From Nostocales cyanobacterium LEGE 12452 (lineage in GTDB: Bacteria; Cyanobacteriota; Cyanobacteriia; Cyanobacteriales; Nostocaceae): a stretch of DNA of 47,695 nucleotides. The stretch is taken from assembly GCA_015206945.1 (NCBI GenBank), contig JADEXV010000025.1, forward strand, positions 1 to 47,695, written 5' to 3'. The translations under genes and the position numbers were made by a program. Below the pieces are notes generated by a model. The model ran no database searches. It saw only the letters and a list, made by a program, of their open reading frames with translations, and was not told where the DNA came from. Shown piece by piece: positions 8,839-18,020 of this stretch. Position 1 is the first letter of the stretch. The number at the start of each line of letters is the position of its first letter.

Positions 8839-8866
8839 GTCAATCGCTAAATTGACATTATTTTTT
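8839..8866 (+). terminator. Probable terminator of the exporter operon
   Basis: The short perfect stem GTCAAT / ATTGAC around a 6-base loop is followed by ATTATTTTTT. It lies directly after the HlyD stop and before the convergent end of the CHASE2 gene. The stem is only 6 bases, so strength is uncertain. Confidence 0.5.
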
Positions 8867-8883
8867 AGTTATAAAGGAAAATC

Positions 8884-11271
8884 TTATTCAACTAAGGGTT
8901 GTGAAATCGGGAAAACTTCCTGACGGCGTTGAATCAACACTACAACAACACCGCTTGCAACCACAGCAAAGGCAGAAGGAATAAATGGCAACCATAACCC
9001 TTGTTTTAAAAGAGCGATCGCACAAACTCCATATAATATGACAACTGTCACAAAGATCGTGCATCCCTTATGTAAGAGCGATCGCACCCGCCAAATAATC
9101 AGACTCCCAACTACAGACCAGCCATATATCCAAAGAATATCGCCCCAGTAAGGCGAAACCCAAAGAATTGGACGTTGGTCTAAAACTGCACTCAAAACTT
9201 GGCTAACCATTTGTGCCTGTATAAATATTCCTGGTATTTCTTGGTAATCTTGCTGTGCAGTACTGTAGAGAGTTGACCAAGTATCGCTGACTGTATTAGC
9301 TGTCACCCCAACGATCACTACCTTATCTTTGATTGATTTACGATCGAATTTATCACTCAATACCTCATCAAGAGAAACTCTTTGATAATCTGTATTACGG
9401 TAATTGACAAGTATTTGATTTCCGCCTAAATCAACTCCTTGTTGATAGGCACCACTGCGGCTAAATTTTAAGCGTTTAAACACTTTAGAGCCAAACTGTA
9501 TATAATCTTCATTAAATTTAGGTTGAATATTTTTATAAGATAAGTAACGAGCAGCTAATTGCAACGAGAGCGAATAAGGCGTTGTACAAGTTGAAGAAGG
9601 CTCTTGTGCCATCATCAAAATTTGGCGACGAACAATACCATCTGGGTCTTGAATTGCATCAGTAAAACCCTGACGTTCTACAGGTACGTCTTTCGGAGGT
9701 TTAACACCTTGTGGGTCATATTTACGATCGCGGCTTTTGCAGACAACAACAACATTATCTTTATTAAGTTCAGTCGGAAGTTGTATTGGATTTGATTTAT
9801 TTGGAGGATCGGCGAAGTCTCTATAAATATCCAGTCCAATAACTCGCGGTTGAGACTTTTGTATTTTGTTAAGCAATTTAGCTAACGTACTATCCGGAAT
9901 GGATTTCAGTCCTTTGGTCATCTCTTGTCGTGATTGAATATTTTTTTCAGTAATTTCTACAATTATTAATCTTGGATCTGGCTCTTCTTGAGGTCGCAAC
10001 CGTAGCATTTGATCGAAACTTTGCAGTTCAATTTTCTCAAAGATTCCCAAGTATCTCAAACCTACTGTTGAAATAGCCACAATCAAAGTACTAAGTAGTA
10101 CAGTCCAAAGTTTGAATTTTGGTGTTACAATTTTACCTTTTGTCGAAACTTCACCTACAAATTTAGTATCAGCAAAATTACCGCACAGTTCTTGCCATGT
10201 AGTAGGAACAGTTGTAGGATTTTGATAGATAACTGGCAACCAACTGGCACAAGGAAATTCATTTTCCAGTCCTTGAAGTCTTTCTCGTGCTTCTCGCACA
10301 GCCAAGTAAAATGGTTTGTTATCTGCAAAGGCGGTAAGAAAGTTTTTTAAAAATTCTTGTGCTATTAAATCTGGCACTCCTTCCCGCATTACAATCATTT
10401 GGGGAATGTTTAAATCCGCTAAATTTCGTCCTAAACCAATTCCGTCACAAGAATTAAAAATTGCCAGTTTCAAACCGCGTCTAATTGCTGCCTTAAGTCC
10501 ATTTTTCAACTGCAAAATTGTTAAACTTTCGGTTTGATTGATGCAAATCTCCCCAATTTCTCCGTCAGTAAGACTAGTGCTATGTCCGGCAAAAAATAGA
10601 ATATCCCAATCATGATTCCATAGATGCTCGTCAAGTGTTTGCCGTGTTGGTTCTATAAGAAAAATGGTTTTGCCATCTGTTAAATCTTGTAAAGCAGAGG
10701 CATCTTTATCAATATCAATACCAACTCTATTGCCTAGAATTGCCAAGATTTTGACTTTACCTGTAGGAGATTTTTGTAATAGCTGAGGAGATTCATACTC
10801 ATGATTGCTTAAAGCTAATTCCGCTTTCGGGTAATCTTCAAAAAAATGCCATAGATGCCAAGGCAGGCGATGCAGTAGAACTATATTTGTTTCAAAAATG
10901 ACTCTAATTTCATCATCACGACTAAGTAGAGTTCGCAACTGCCGTTCAATATTCTGAAATGATTCAAATTTTAACCAAGCATTGATATTTGCTTGTAGCT
11001 GTTGACATACTTCATTGAAGTCATTAACAGAAATATTGGTTATGTCTTGCGAATGTACTTTTATCCGGTGATTCCTACCCAGGCGTTGATGAACTGCTGC
11101 GTAGAGTAACTGCCATCTGCGGTAGAGTTCGCTTAGTTCTGGTGCTGGCGGTAGACTCCCTGTTAATTTCACGGGTACAAATTCGTCATGACACCAAAGT
11201 TGAGCCGTGACAACAGGAAATCCTTGATTTAAATCTCCTCCCAAGAAGCTGAAGACAACTAGCTTACTCAT
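8884..11271 (-). CDS. CHAT caspase-like protease fused to CHASE2 sensor
   Basis: The protein has 795 residues. The N-terminal part (about residues 1-370) ends in a CHAT domain with the caspase-like dyad His230 (FFAGHS) and Cys275 (FNSCDG), and the SWLPVIYQNP ending typical of CHAT. A single membrane helix lies near residues 387-408. The CHASE2 domain (about 410-700: FDQMLRLRP, IVEITEKNI, VIGLDIYRD, DPDGIVRR, VVIVGVT) should be periplasmic. About three membrane helices end the protein. The expected topology puts the protease in the cytoplasm under control of an outside sensor. It is the last gene of a sigma factor-DUF1822-CHASE2 set, 356 bases below the DUF1822 stop including the proposed start. 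Both catalytic residues are intact. Confidence 0.9.
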   Translation of the reverse strand: MSKLVVFSFLGGDLNQGFPVVTAQLWCHDEFVPVKLTGSLPPAPELSELYRRWQLLYAAVHQRLGRNHRIKVHSQDITNISVNDFNEVCQQLQANINAWLKFESFQNIERQLRTLLSRDDEIRVIFETNIVLLHRLPWHLWHFFEDYPKAELALSNHEYESPQLLQKSPTGKVKILAILGNRVGIDIDKDASALQDLTDGKTIFLIEPTRQTLDEHLWNHDWDILFFAGHSTSLTDGEIGEICINQTESLTILQLKNGLKAAIRRGLKLAIFNSCDGIGLGRNLADLNIPQMIVMREGVPDLIAQEFLKNFLTAFADNKPFYLAVREARERLQGLENEFPCASWLPVIYQNPTTVPTTWQELCGNFADTKFVGEVSTKGKIVTPKFKLWTVLLSTLIVAISTVGLRYLGIFEKIELQSFDQMLRLRPQEEPDPRLIIVEITEKNIQSRQEMTKGLKSIPDSTLAKLLNKIQKSQPRVIGLDIYRDFADPPNKSNPIQLPTELNKDNVVVVCKSRDRKYDPQGVKPPKDVPVERQGFTDAIQDPDGIVRRQILMMAQEPSSTCTTPYSLSLQLAARYLSYKNIQPKFNEDYIQFGSKVFKRLKFSRSGAYQQGVDLGGNQILVNYRNTDYQRVSLDEVLSDKFDRKSIKDKVVIVGVTANTVSDTWSTLYSTAQQDYQEIPGIFIQAQMVSQVLSAVLDQRPILWVSPYWGDILWIYGWSVVGSLIIWRVRSLLHKGCTIFVTVVILYGVCAIALLKQGLWLPFIPSAFAVVASGVVVVLIQRRQEVFPISQPLVE

Positions 11272-11427
11272 AAGTTAGGTAGACTTTGCCATTCGTGATT
11301 AACTAATGACTAATCAACAGGAAGCATTCTACTTATGCAAAAATACCAAATAAAAGTGTAATACAAAGACTACATAGCACAAGTTTGACCCAATCAACAC
11401 CAATTTGACACTGCTGGCTCCTAATAA

Positions 11428-12633
11428 CTAAATTATGAAATTTTCTGTTATTTGATAATTATTCAGATCGATCTGGATGCTGAAACATTCTCCCACTTCC
11501 CCATCAAAGAGTTTCAACTGCACATAAATATCTTGAACTCTTGCTTGTACTTGTTGAAGTATTTCCCCTCGATCTGAAAGTAAAACTAGCTTGATATTAG
11601 CAGGTAGGTAAGGTTGATTAGAAGCTGGATGTAGCTGCACGCGAATACTAACTTGTTGGTTAGCTTCTGGTATTAAGGCAATTAATAAAATAACTTTTTG
11701 AGCTTCTATTTCTATTCCCAAGTCAATCAGCTTGGCGCGTTTGATAGCGGTAGCATTTAACCCGGAAGAAGTGCGGAAATTAAAAGCTAGGCTACTGGAG
11801 TTTGGCTCAAAAAAAGTCTCTATAGCTTGCCAAGAAGCATCGTAAATCTGCTCCAGCCAACGACTGAGACTCACTTGTACTTGTGAAAATTGCGTAGGCG
11901 CAGCCTGTCGTAAATATCGCAGCCTTTCTTGGTACAAACGCTGCCGCCACTGCTCATTTTCTAGTAGCACTCCCCAAGTTGTAAATGGCACTGCAAGTCT
12001 CGGAAATGTTATAGAGGAATTACCTAACCGTTGCACCAGATTTTCTGCTTGAACATTCGATAATTCTGGTAGTGGAGCGATCGCACTTTTCATCTCCTCT
12101 GTTCCACAAAATTGGTAGGTCATCCAAAAAGCATTAAGGTCTTTAATTAAGTGCCGTGCATCTATACAATAAGTCCTATCTACTTGGTCATAGTCTGCTA
12201 GTGATTTAAGTTCTTGATGGGTTATGTAGCCCCAAATTCTTACCCACTCCCCATCTGCTGTAACTTGCACTGCTAAATAATAGTCTGCTGCCCAACTAGG
12301 AATATCTACCCATTCCTGGGGAACTTCTAACTCGCGATCGTCAATTGCCTCGCTGGGAATTAAAACGACTCGCTTATCCTTTAACAAAATTGCTGTGCCA
12401 TTGACAAATTCCCAAAAAGCAGGAATACCAGGGGAACTGTGCCAGATACTTGCTTCTGGAACATATTCAGCTTTTACCCAATTCAAAAACCCATAAAGGC
12501 AAATTTGATTCATGTAAGCACGCCAGCGACTGCTAGGTGTGGCGTACATTTGGCTTTCTTGCCAAGAACTTGTCTGTAATGATGGTGATATTTCTAACAA
12601 TAGTTCCTGCGGTTCTGTAAAAGCGGAAGTCAT
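11428..12633 (-). CDS. DUF1822 family protein
   Basis: This is a soluble protein of about 401 residues with no signal peptide or membrane segment. The EPQELLLEI opening, SRWRAYMNQICLYGFLNW and the tail with IQIDLN are recognisable as DUF1822, a family known mainly from cyanobacteria and of unknown function. I prefer the ATG at 12633, because GGATGAGG lies 9 bases before it. An upstream in-frame ATG at 12675 would overlap the sigma gene by 17 bases but lacks a Shine-Dalgarno. Its place between a sigma factor and a membrane CHAT/CHASE2 protein suggests a regulatory partner such as an anti-sigma or adaptor protein, which is inference. A dispersed GC-rich repeat may code for the RQAAPT stretch (11892-11910). 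Confidence 0.82.
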   Translation of the reverse strand: MTSAFTEPQELLLEISPSLQTSSWQESQMYATPSSRWRAYMNQICLYGFLNWVKAEYVPEASIWHSSPGIPAFWEFVNGTAILLKDKRVVLIPSEAIDDRELEVPQEWVDIPSWAADYYLAVQVTADGEWVRIWGYITHQELKSLADYDQVDRTYCIDARHLIKDLNAFWMTYQFCGTEEMKSAIAPLPELSNVQAENLVQRLGNSSITFPRLAVPFTTWGVLLENEQWRQRLYQERLRYLRQAAPTQFSQVQVSLSRWLEQIYDASWQAIETFFEPNSSSLAFNFRTSSGLNATAIKRAKLIDLGIEIEAQKVILLIALIPEANQQVSIRVQLHPASNQPYLPANIKLVLLSDRGEILQQVQARVQDIYVQLKLFDGEVGECFSIQIDLNNYQITENFII

Positions 12634-12658
12634 TTTTACTACCTCATCCTTCATAATC

Positions 12659-13849
12659 TCAGCGAGATTCCCCATACTTAACTTTCAACCATTCTTCCAA
12701 AGCGGTACTCATATCATTAACTAGGTTGGAAGTTACAGAAATATTAAGCGTATCTTGACTCCATTGGATCAATGCTTTCAGCATTGATTCTCTGGCTTTG
12801 AGCAGTCGGCGAGAAACAGTAGGCTGACTAATTTGTAGGTGTTCTACAATCTGTGGCTGAGTTAACCCCTGTTGGTAATAAAGTTTAAGTATGTCCTGAG
12901 TTTTTACCTCAAGAGTTTGTAAAGTTTTTAACAAAACACCTTCAATCTGAGATTGTTGATTTTGTTGGTTTTGGGCATCCTCTTGGGCTATCATCTCTGC
13001 AATTAATGAGTCAGAGGATGGATCTGGCAAATCAAAAGTTGCTGTGGAGTCATCTTCTGATATTGCTAAATTTAAAGAACTAACAGGTGGATACAGATAA
13101 CCACGCACGTACACAGATGTCTGGGTTAGCCACTGTTCAATTTTCTCTCTCGTGGATTCTGGAGTCGCTTGAGTTAACTGATTTTGGCGATCGCGGTTGT
13201 AGAGGTTGACAATAGCTTCCCAAAGTTGGGGTTCTGGTTCTGGTAGTGATTTTGTGCCACCTGGTTGGTTTTGAACATACAGTTCTTTGAAACAAGTCCA
13301 GGCTAGTCGATATTGGGCAATTAGAATCGGCGATAATCCAGCTTGAGTAAGAGCTTCTAATAACTGCTTTTTGCTGACTTTGCGTAACAATGCCCAATTT
13401 GTGCAAATATCAGCTTCCTTGCGTTGGCGTAAAATATCTTTTAGCCGACTGGGAACTGCCATAGTCGCATAGGCTTTTAAGCTAGAGCATTTTTCTAGAT
13501 TAAAATTTTTGAGGATTGTTTCAATTTCAGCATTCGCCATTTGAAAATAATCGGCTAGGCTATGTTGACTATTTGTAAATTTGGCAATAGTTTTTTTAGC
13601 AGCCCAATAATTTGGTTCCTGTAAATAAGCAGATAAATGCATTCTAGCAAGGCTATTAGATTGCTCTCGCCAGCACTTGTGCCAATGTAACGCCCAAAAA
13701 TTTTCTGAGTTAGGAACGAATGGTGAAGACTCCAAGCAATTTTGAATATTTCGATGTAGTTTGATATCAATCAACCATTTGCTGAATCTGTCTCCTTCCA
13801 GCTCAACGAAGGTTGAGAACATCTCGATAGTTTTTTGACGAGGACGCAT
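12659..13849 (-). CDS. Sigma-70 family RNA polymerase sigma factor (cyanobacterial large variant)
   Basis: The protein has 396 residues. The C-terminus is a clear sigma region 4 helix-turn-helix (LEVKTQDILKLYYQQGLTQPQIVEHLQISQPTVSRRLLKARESM, given here as separate motifs: TQDILKLYYQQG, TQPQIVEHL, SQPTVSRRLLKAR). The middle (SLKAYATMAVPSRLKDILRQR) resembles a region 2/3 helix bundle but is divergent. The length exceeds that of ordinary ECF factors. It is the first gene of the set with DUF1822 and CHASE2/CHAT, so the three are likely co-transcribed and this factor is the output. ATG 13849 has no good Shine-Dalgarno; Met10 (13822) is an alternative start. Target promoters are unknown. Confidence 0.83.
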   Translation of the reverse strand: MRPRQKTIEMFSTFVELEGDRFSKWLIDIKLHRNIQNCLESSPFVPNSENFWALHWHKCWREQSNSLARMHLSAYLQEPNYWAAKKTIAKFTNSQHSLADYFQMANAEIETILKNFNLEKCSSLKAYATMAVPSRLKDILRQRKEADICTNWALLRKVSKKQLLEALTQAGLSPILIAQYRLAWTCFKELYVQNQPGGTKSLPEPEPQLWEAIVNLYNRDRQNQLTQATPESTREKIEQWLTQTSVYVRGYLYPPVSSLNLAISEDDSTATFDLPDPSSDSLIAEMIAQEDAQNQQNQQSQIEGVLLKTLQTLEVKTQDILKLYYQQGLTQPQIVEHLQISQPTVSRRLLKARESMLKALIQWSQDTLNISVTSNLVNDMSTALEEWLKVKYGESR

Positions 13850-14455
13850 AAGCAGTTAACAATTTCAATTTAGCCGAGAAGCAACTATCAAGCAGATATC
13901 TCTGTGGACAATTGCAAGATACTGGTTTGCTAATGTGCAATTCAATAGCACACATATTTTATTTTTTGATGTTTTTTGAAAATAACTCTATTCATATTCT
14001 GTTGAATCTAGATAATTTAGTTATTTTAAAGTTAAATTGGCGTAAAAAGCGATTTTAAGCGTTGCATAAATGCGGCATAGTTCGAGTAAACACTGGTTGA
14101 GAAGGTCTAGCAAGATATTGTCTCTTAACTTTTTGAAAATTCTTTTGCCAATTTATGTGTGTCGCAAAGTGTTGATCGATTAGCGATTGTATGCCCATAC
14201 GCTCTATTTGAGTTAGAAGTATAGGCATATCATCGGCTCCTTCGTTTGTAATTATGGGGTTCAGTAGCTATCATTGCGAACATATACCTAATTGAGTCTT
14301 TTTGGGAATATGCCCTTCGGTACACTTTTAACTATCTATTTGTCCTAAATCCCTAAAAAATGGGCGAACTGGGAATAATTAAAGTTAATTGCTTATTTTC
14401 AGCTTAAAGTATTTTAATTAAATCGATTAAATCAACTTTTTTGAGCTAACTGCAA
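13850..14455. other. Gap of 606 bases between divergent genes
   Basis: The gap is AT-rich and has no convincing gene on either strand. It should hold the promoters of the sigma-factor operon (leftward) and of the phosphodiester glycosidase gene (rightward). A weak inverted pair, TATGCC near 14190 and GGCATA near 14222, is the only structure noticed. Confidence 0.5.
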
Positions 14456-15346
14456 GTGAGTTTAAAAGTGAGAAAAATCAAACTACTGGCTTTGATATTA
14501 ATTAGTTTTGCAATGGCGTTGTGGTTTAATTCGCGTTTTTCAACACCCTCAATACCCAGTATTGCGGCTTCACCACCAAAAACTATCCGCTACTTCGATC
14601 GCACTTTGCCCAAAAGCATCGCTCACATCGTATTGATTCCAGTTAATAGCAAATTTTTGGTGACTCCTGCACTATCACAGAAGGTAGCCACTGTAGAGGA
14701 ATTTGCCCAAAAGCATCAAGCCGTGGCTATTTTGAATGCAGGCTTTTTTGACCCAGCCAACCAAAAAACGACATCTTATGTTGTCCGACAAGGAAAGTTG
14801 ATAGCCGATCCCAAGGAAAACGAGCGGCTGGTGAACAATCCCAACTTAAAGTCTTATTTGGGTCAAATATTCAATCGCACAGAATTCCGTCGCTACTTAT
14901 GCGGACAAACTAGCCGCTATTCCATTGCCCTACACAGTCAGTCACCACCAGCAGGTTGTCAGTTAGTTGATGCTATCGGTGCTGGCCCGCGCCTATTACC
15001 GGAACTCACCTTAGAAAAAGAGGGTTTTGTGGACAACGCTAATAAACGAGATGCCCTTGGCAGCAACCAACCCAATGCCAGAACTGCCGTAGGTATCACC
15101 CGTGATGGCAGCGTTATTTTAGTTATGGTGGCTCAAAAGCCCTCGGCTTCGGCCAACTCTGGAATATCTTTGCCAGCATTAGCTGACTTGATGAAAACTC
15201 TTGGAGCCGAGCAAGCGATGAATCTGGATGGGGGAAGTTCATCTTCGCTTTATTACAATGGGAAAACCTTTTACGGAAAGGTTGATTTGGAGGGAAATTC
15301 TATCAAGCGTCCTGTGAAGTCGGTTTTGCTGGTTCAAGAAAAATAG
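14456..15346 (+). CDS. Phosphodiester glycosidase family protein (NAGPA/DUF2233-like), exported
   Basis: The protein has 296 residues. An N-terminal signal/anchor segment (residues 8-24) is followed by a NAGPA-like domain with AILNAGFFDP, the ARTAVGITRDG segment and the C-terminal NLDGGSSSSLYYNG motif, all hallmarks of the family. Members cleave sugar phosphodiesters or sit in envelope polysaccharide metabolism; the substrate here is unknown. It should act in the periplasm or at the envelope. The frame opens with GTG at 14456; a second GTG lies four codons later. No operon partner is evident: the next gene starts 106 bases later with its own ribosome site. Confidence 0.88.
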   Translation: MSLKVRKIKLLALILISFAMALWFNSRFSTPSIPSIAASPPKTIRYFDRTLPKSIAHIVLIPVNSKFLVTPALSQKVATVEEFAQKHQAVAILNAGFFDPANQKTTSYVVRQGKLIADPKENERLVNNPNLKSYLGQIFNRTEFRRYLCGQTSRYSIALHSQSPPAGCQLVDAIGAGPRLLPELTLEKEGFVDNANKRDALGSNQPNARTAVGITRDGSVILVMVAQKPSASANSGISLPALADLMKTLGAEQAMNLDGGSSSSLYYNGKTFYGKVDLEGNSIKRPVKSVLLVQEK

Positions 15347-15452
15347 GGATTGTGGGAGTTATACCTACCTACTGGTAGATTTTTGCCATATCAGCAATTC
15401 CCGAATCCGAATTGCGTCACAATGGTAATAGGCAATCATTGAAGGTGCTATT

Positions 15453-15764
15453 ATGCTTCGTCTAACTCAAATTATTCGGAACTTGTTCCTTCGTATTGAA
15501 GGCTTGTTTGGTGTTTTATTCCAAAGTATTTCTAATTTTTTCGGAAATTTATTTGGTTTTTTTGGTAAGCTTTTCGGATTCTCGGAGTCTGGTTATTTCT
15601 TGGAATCCGATCAGGTGCAAGGCGTAAATCAAGCTTCAACTAAACAGCCCATTGAAACGAATCGGGATAACACTACTAAAATTCCTGCCCCTAACCGCCG
15701 TCGTTCTAATGCCAAACTTGACGACTACTACCTCAACATGGCTCGTGATGTGAAAAAGAAATGA
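15453..15764 (+). CDS. Conserved small hypothetical protein, Phe/Gly-rich N-terminus
   Basis: The protein has 103 residues. The first 50 are strongly hydrophobic and amphipathic with repeated LFG/FFG units (SNFFGNLFGFFGKLFGF), suggesting membrane association. The rest is polar, ending basic (NRRRSNAKLDDYYLNMARDVKKK, quoted as NRRRSNAKL and DYYLNMARDVKKK). GAAGG lies 8 bases before the ATG. It resembles a short protein widespread in cyanobacteria, but I know of no established function. It has no obvious operon partner. Confidence 0.72.
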   Translation: MLRLTQIIRNLFLRIEGLFGVLFQSISNFFGNLFGFFGKLFGFSESGYFLESDQVQGVNQASTKQPIETNRDNTTKIPAPNRRRSNAKLDDYYLNMARDVKKK

Positions 15765-16128
15765 AAAAAGCCATTAAGTGGAGGGTTAAGTTCAGTAATC
15801 AACTGTTCCACCTTTAACTTGCATAATTAGGGTGGGCAACACTTTAGGATCAGCGCTACTTTAATAACACTCAGTAGAGGTCAGTCGAACGCTGTCCACC
15901 CCACAATGTTTTAATTAAATTTAGATGTGCAAATGATATCTGGAGCAGTTTACCAATCACTAAATAGCGCTTTGCATTTTCAGAAAAATCATCTAGCCAC
16001 AATTAACGAATTTGTATGTGCGTAGGCTATCAAAAACCGCAAGCATGGAACCTTTGACAAAAATTTTGTCCAGTTTGAGGCTGGACAATAGCTAGAAATA
16101 TTTTTGAGTTTGAATATTTACTTGGTTT
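15765..16128. other. Gap with inverted repeats, no gene seen
   Basis: The gap separates two convergent small genes. It contains a dispersed-type inverted repeat, GGGTGGGCA (15830-15838) with TGTCCACCC (15893-15901), separated by 54 bases and allowing one G-T pair. A terminator-like hairpin sits near the right end and is listed separately. No open frame is convincing. Confidence 0.5.
16058..16087 (-). terminator. Probable terminator of the 69-residue gene
   Basis: Read on the minus strand, the perfect 7-base stem TGTCCAG / CTGGACA with a 7-base loop is followed by AAATTTTTG. It lies about 40 bases after the stop of the small minus-strand gene. The overlapping GACAAAA-A-TTTTGTC palindrome gives an alternative pairing. 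Confidence 0.55.
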
Positions 16129-16338
16129 TTAACTTACCAAATCAACTAAGGCGTTGCTTTGAAAGCGGACAATAGATGAAACTGAGCAACCGCGATAATT
16201 CTCAGAGGTAAATACTGATAGTGTGATATTAGCTTGACCTGGATCTAAAATGCGTTTTACCTTGCAGGTTTGCATTTTATTGTTGCAGTAAGCAATAATC
16301 CGATCGCCAGCCTTGACTTCCAACGCTTGAATTTTCAA
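16129..16338 (-). CDS. Small conserved hypothetical protein (69 residues)
   Basis: The short protein is rich in beta-strand pattern (KAGDRIIAYCNNKMQTCKVKRI), has several cysteines and no signal peptide. The pattern suggests a compact beta-barrel (SH3-like), which is inference. The only start is TTG at 16338, because an in-frame TAA lies directly before it; AAGG lies about 11 bases upstream. A terminator-like hairpin lies downstream. I recognise it only as a cyanobacterial-type hypothetical protein and cannot name a function. Confidence 0.6.
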   Translation of the reverse strand: MKIQALEVKAGDRIIAYCNNKMQTCKVKRILDPGQANITLSVFTSENYRGCSVSSIVRFQSNALVDLVS

Positions 16339-16717
16339 TTAATACCAACCTTGCCAGGAATTTGCTTTGTTAAAGGAAAAATATATTGCTATATCTCAGT
16401 CGCTTAACAATAGCAATGTTCTTTTACTATAGCACAAAAAATTAAGGATATCAATGCTATCAATTTAATCTTGGTAATGTCAAGTTTATTCATGCTGCAA
16501 ATACTAGGGCAGAAGGTAGGAGGCAGAAATTTATCTGTTGCTCTCAACCCTATCTAACTCCAAGCCACCAAATCGTTCGCGCAGCAGAGTATTTGTTGAA
16601 ATTCAGATGTAGGGAAACCTCTCCTTTAAAGAAGTTGCAGCTAAATTTTTTTGATGGAAGATTTTTCTCTCGATGTTTTTGTTACAATCATTGAAATTTT
16701 TACCTAAAAATAACACT
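16339..16717. other. Gap of about 380 bases between divergent genes
   Basis: The gap is AT-rich and contains presumed promoters for the small minus-strand gene and the deaminase-like gene. No gene, hairpin or repeat stands out, apart from a GGCAGAAGGTAGGAGGCAG-like purine-rich tract near 16508-16526 typical of Nostocales intergenic DNA. Confidence 0.4.
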
Positions 16718-17767
16718 ATGGCTTTATATGCTGAATTACATAGACATCTAGGCGGCTCGGTCGTACCACGAGTTTTATGGCGATATTTCGAGCGGCATTC
16801 TTCGGAGTTAATTTCCCGCTTTGCTGACTATTCAGATTTTGAAGATTTTTATACCCGCCCACGTAACACCCTAGACGAGTATCTAGAATTACACACTCTG
16901 GTAGAAAGCGTGCAAACTGTGGAGACTTTGCCTTACTTTATCTATCGTTTGGTGCGAGGTGCTTACATATTTGAAAATTTGGCTTATCTGGAACTGCGCT
17001 ACACTCCTTATTTGCGGACACCTGAGCATCTGAGTCAATCCGAAAGAATTGACAAGATGGCAGAAATTGTCCGCGTCGTAGGGCTTGCCAGCCAGCAGCC
17101 AGAATATCCGATTGTTACTAGCCAAATTCTCTGTATGCATACACGCCTACCTTATGAGGTGAACAAGGCGATTGTTGATTTGGCGGCGCAAAATAAGCAG
17201 TATGTCTGTGCAGTGGATGTAGCAGGAGGTGATAGTTATTACGCCGATCGCTTAGAAGAATGGATTAGCTTATATGATTATGCGCGATCGCAGGGCGTTA
17301 ACACCACGGGACATCTATATGAAACCACCGCTGGTTGTTACCCAGAACTGTTACCATATTTGATGCGGATTGGTCACGGCATTCAAATTCCCCTACTATA
17401 TCCAGAGCTACTTAATGATGTGGCTAGACGCGGGCAATGTTTAGAAGTTTGTCCGACAACTTACCTAAAAACTGGAACTTTGCAGGATATACGTCAACTA
17501 AAATTAGTTTTTGACCGTTGTCTTGATGCTGGAGTTGATATCGCTATCTGTACTGATAATGCTGGATTGCACAATGTGCGTCTACCGTTTGAGTATGAGA
17601 ATCTCTTGACTTACAACATCATTAGTTTTGAACAACTACAAGCTTGTCAAGATGCGGCTTTCCGTCATGCTTTTGCTTGGCCTTACAGTCAACGTCCTTT
17701 ATCACTGTTGAATGGTTTGCTCAAACCTGAACCACCGAAAATTTTGTCCATGAGAGATAGTAATTAA
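16718..17767 (+). CDS. Adenosine-deaminase-like amidohydrolase
   Basis: The protein has 349 residues from the preferred start ATG 16718 (MALYAELHRH). An upstream in-frame ATG at 16673 would add 15 residues of less typical sequence. Metal-site residues of the family are present: His8 and His10 (ELHRHLGG), His199 (TTGHLYE, with Glu202 in the proton-shuttle place), His220 (RIGHG) and Asp280 (CTDN). The usual second Asp of the TDDP motif is Asn281, the usual HAGE is HLYE, and the first motif is HLGGS instead of HLEGS or HLDGS. It therefore belongs to a divergent branch; adenosine, a modified nucleoside or another substrate are all possible. The enzyme is cytosolic, with no operon partners evident. 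Confidence 0.83.
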   Translation: MALYAELHRHLGGSVVPRVLWRYFERHSSELISRFADYSDFEDFYTRPRNTLDEYLELHTLVESVQTVETLPYFIYRLVRGAYIFENLAYLELRYTPYLRTPEHLSQSERIDKMAEIVRVVGLASQQPEYPIVTSQILCMHTRLPYEVNKAIVDLAAQNKQYVCAVDVAGGDSYYADRLEEWISLYDYARSQGVNTTGHLYETTAGCYPELLPYLMRIGHGIQIPLLYPELLNDVARRGQCLEVCPTTYLKTGTLQDIRQLKLVFDRCLDAGVDIAICTDNAGLHNVRLPFEYENLLTYNIISFEQLQACQDAAFRHAFAWPYSQRPLSLLNGLLKPEPPKILSMRDSN

Positions 17768-18020
17768 CGAATCGCCTAAAAATATCCATAAAGTCAGGTG
17801 ATTTAATGTTAATTAATGTTGCAATTACTAACTTTTTCTGATGCGATAGAAAAAGTTGTAATACATAATAGATATCTTGCAAAATTAATGTTTTATAAAT
17901 TAAACCACAGATGTACACAGATAATTTATCAGTGTTTATTTGTGGTTCTTTTTTTACTGAGAAAGGATTCTTGCTATAAGTCGTATATAGCGTGTCCCCA
18001 GAAGCTATAAACTATAATTT

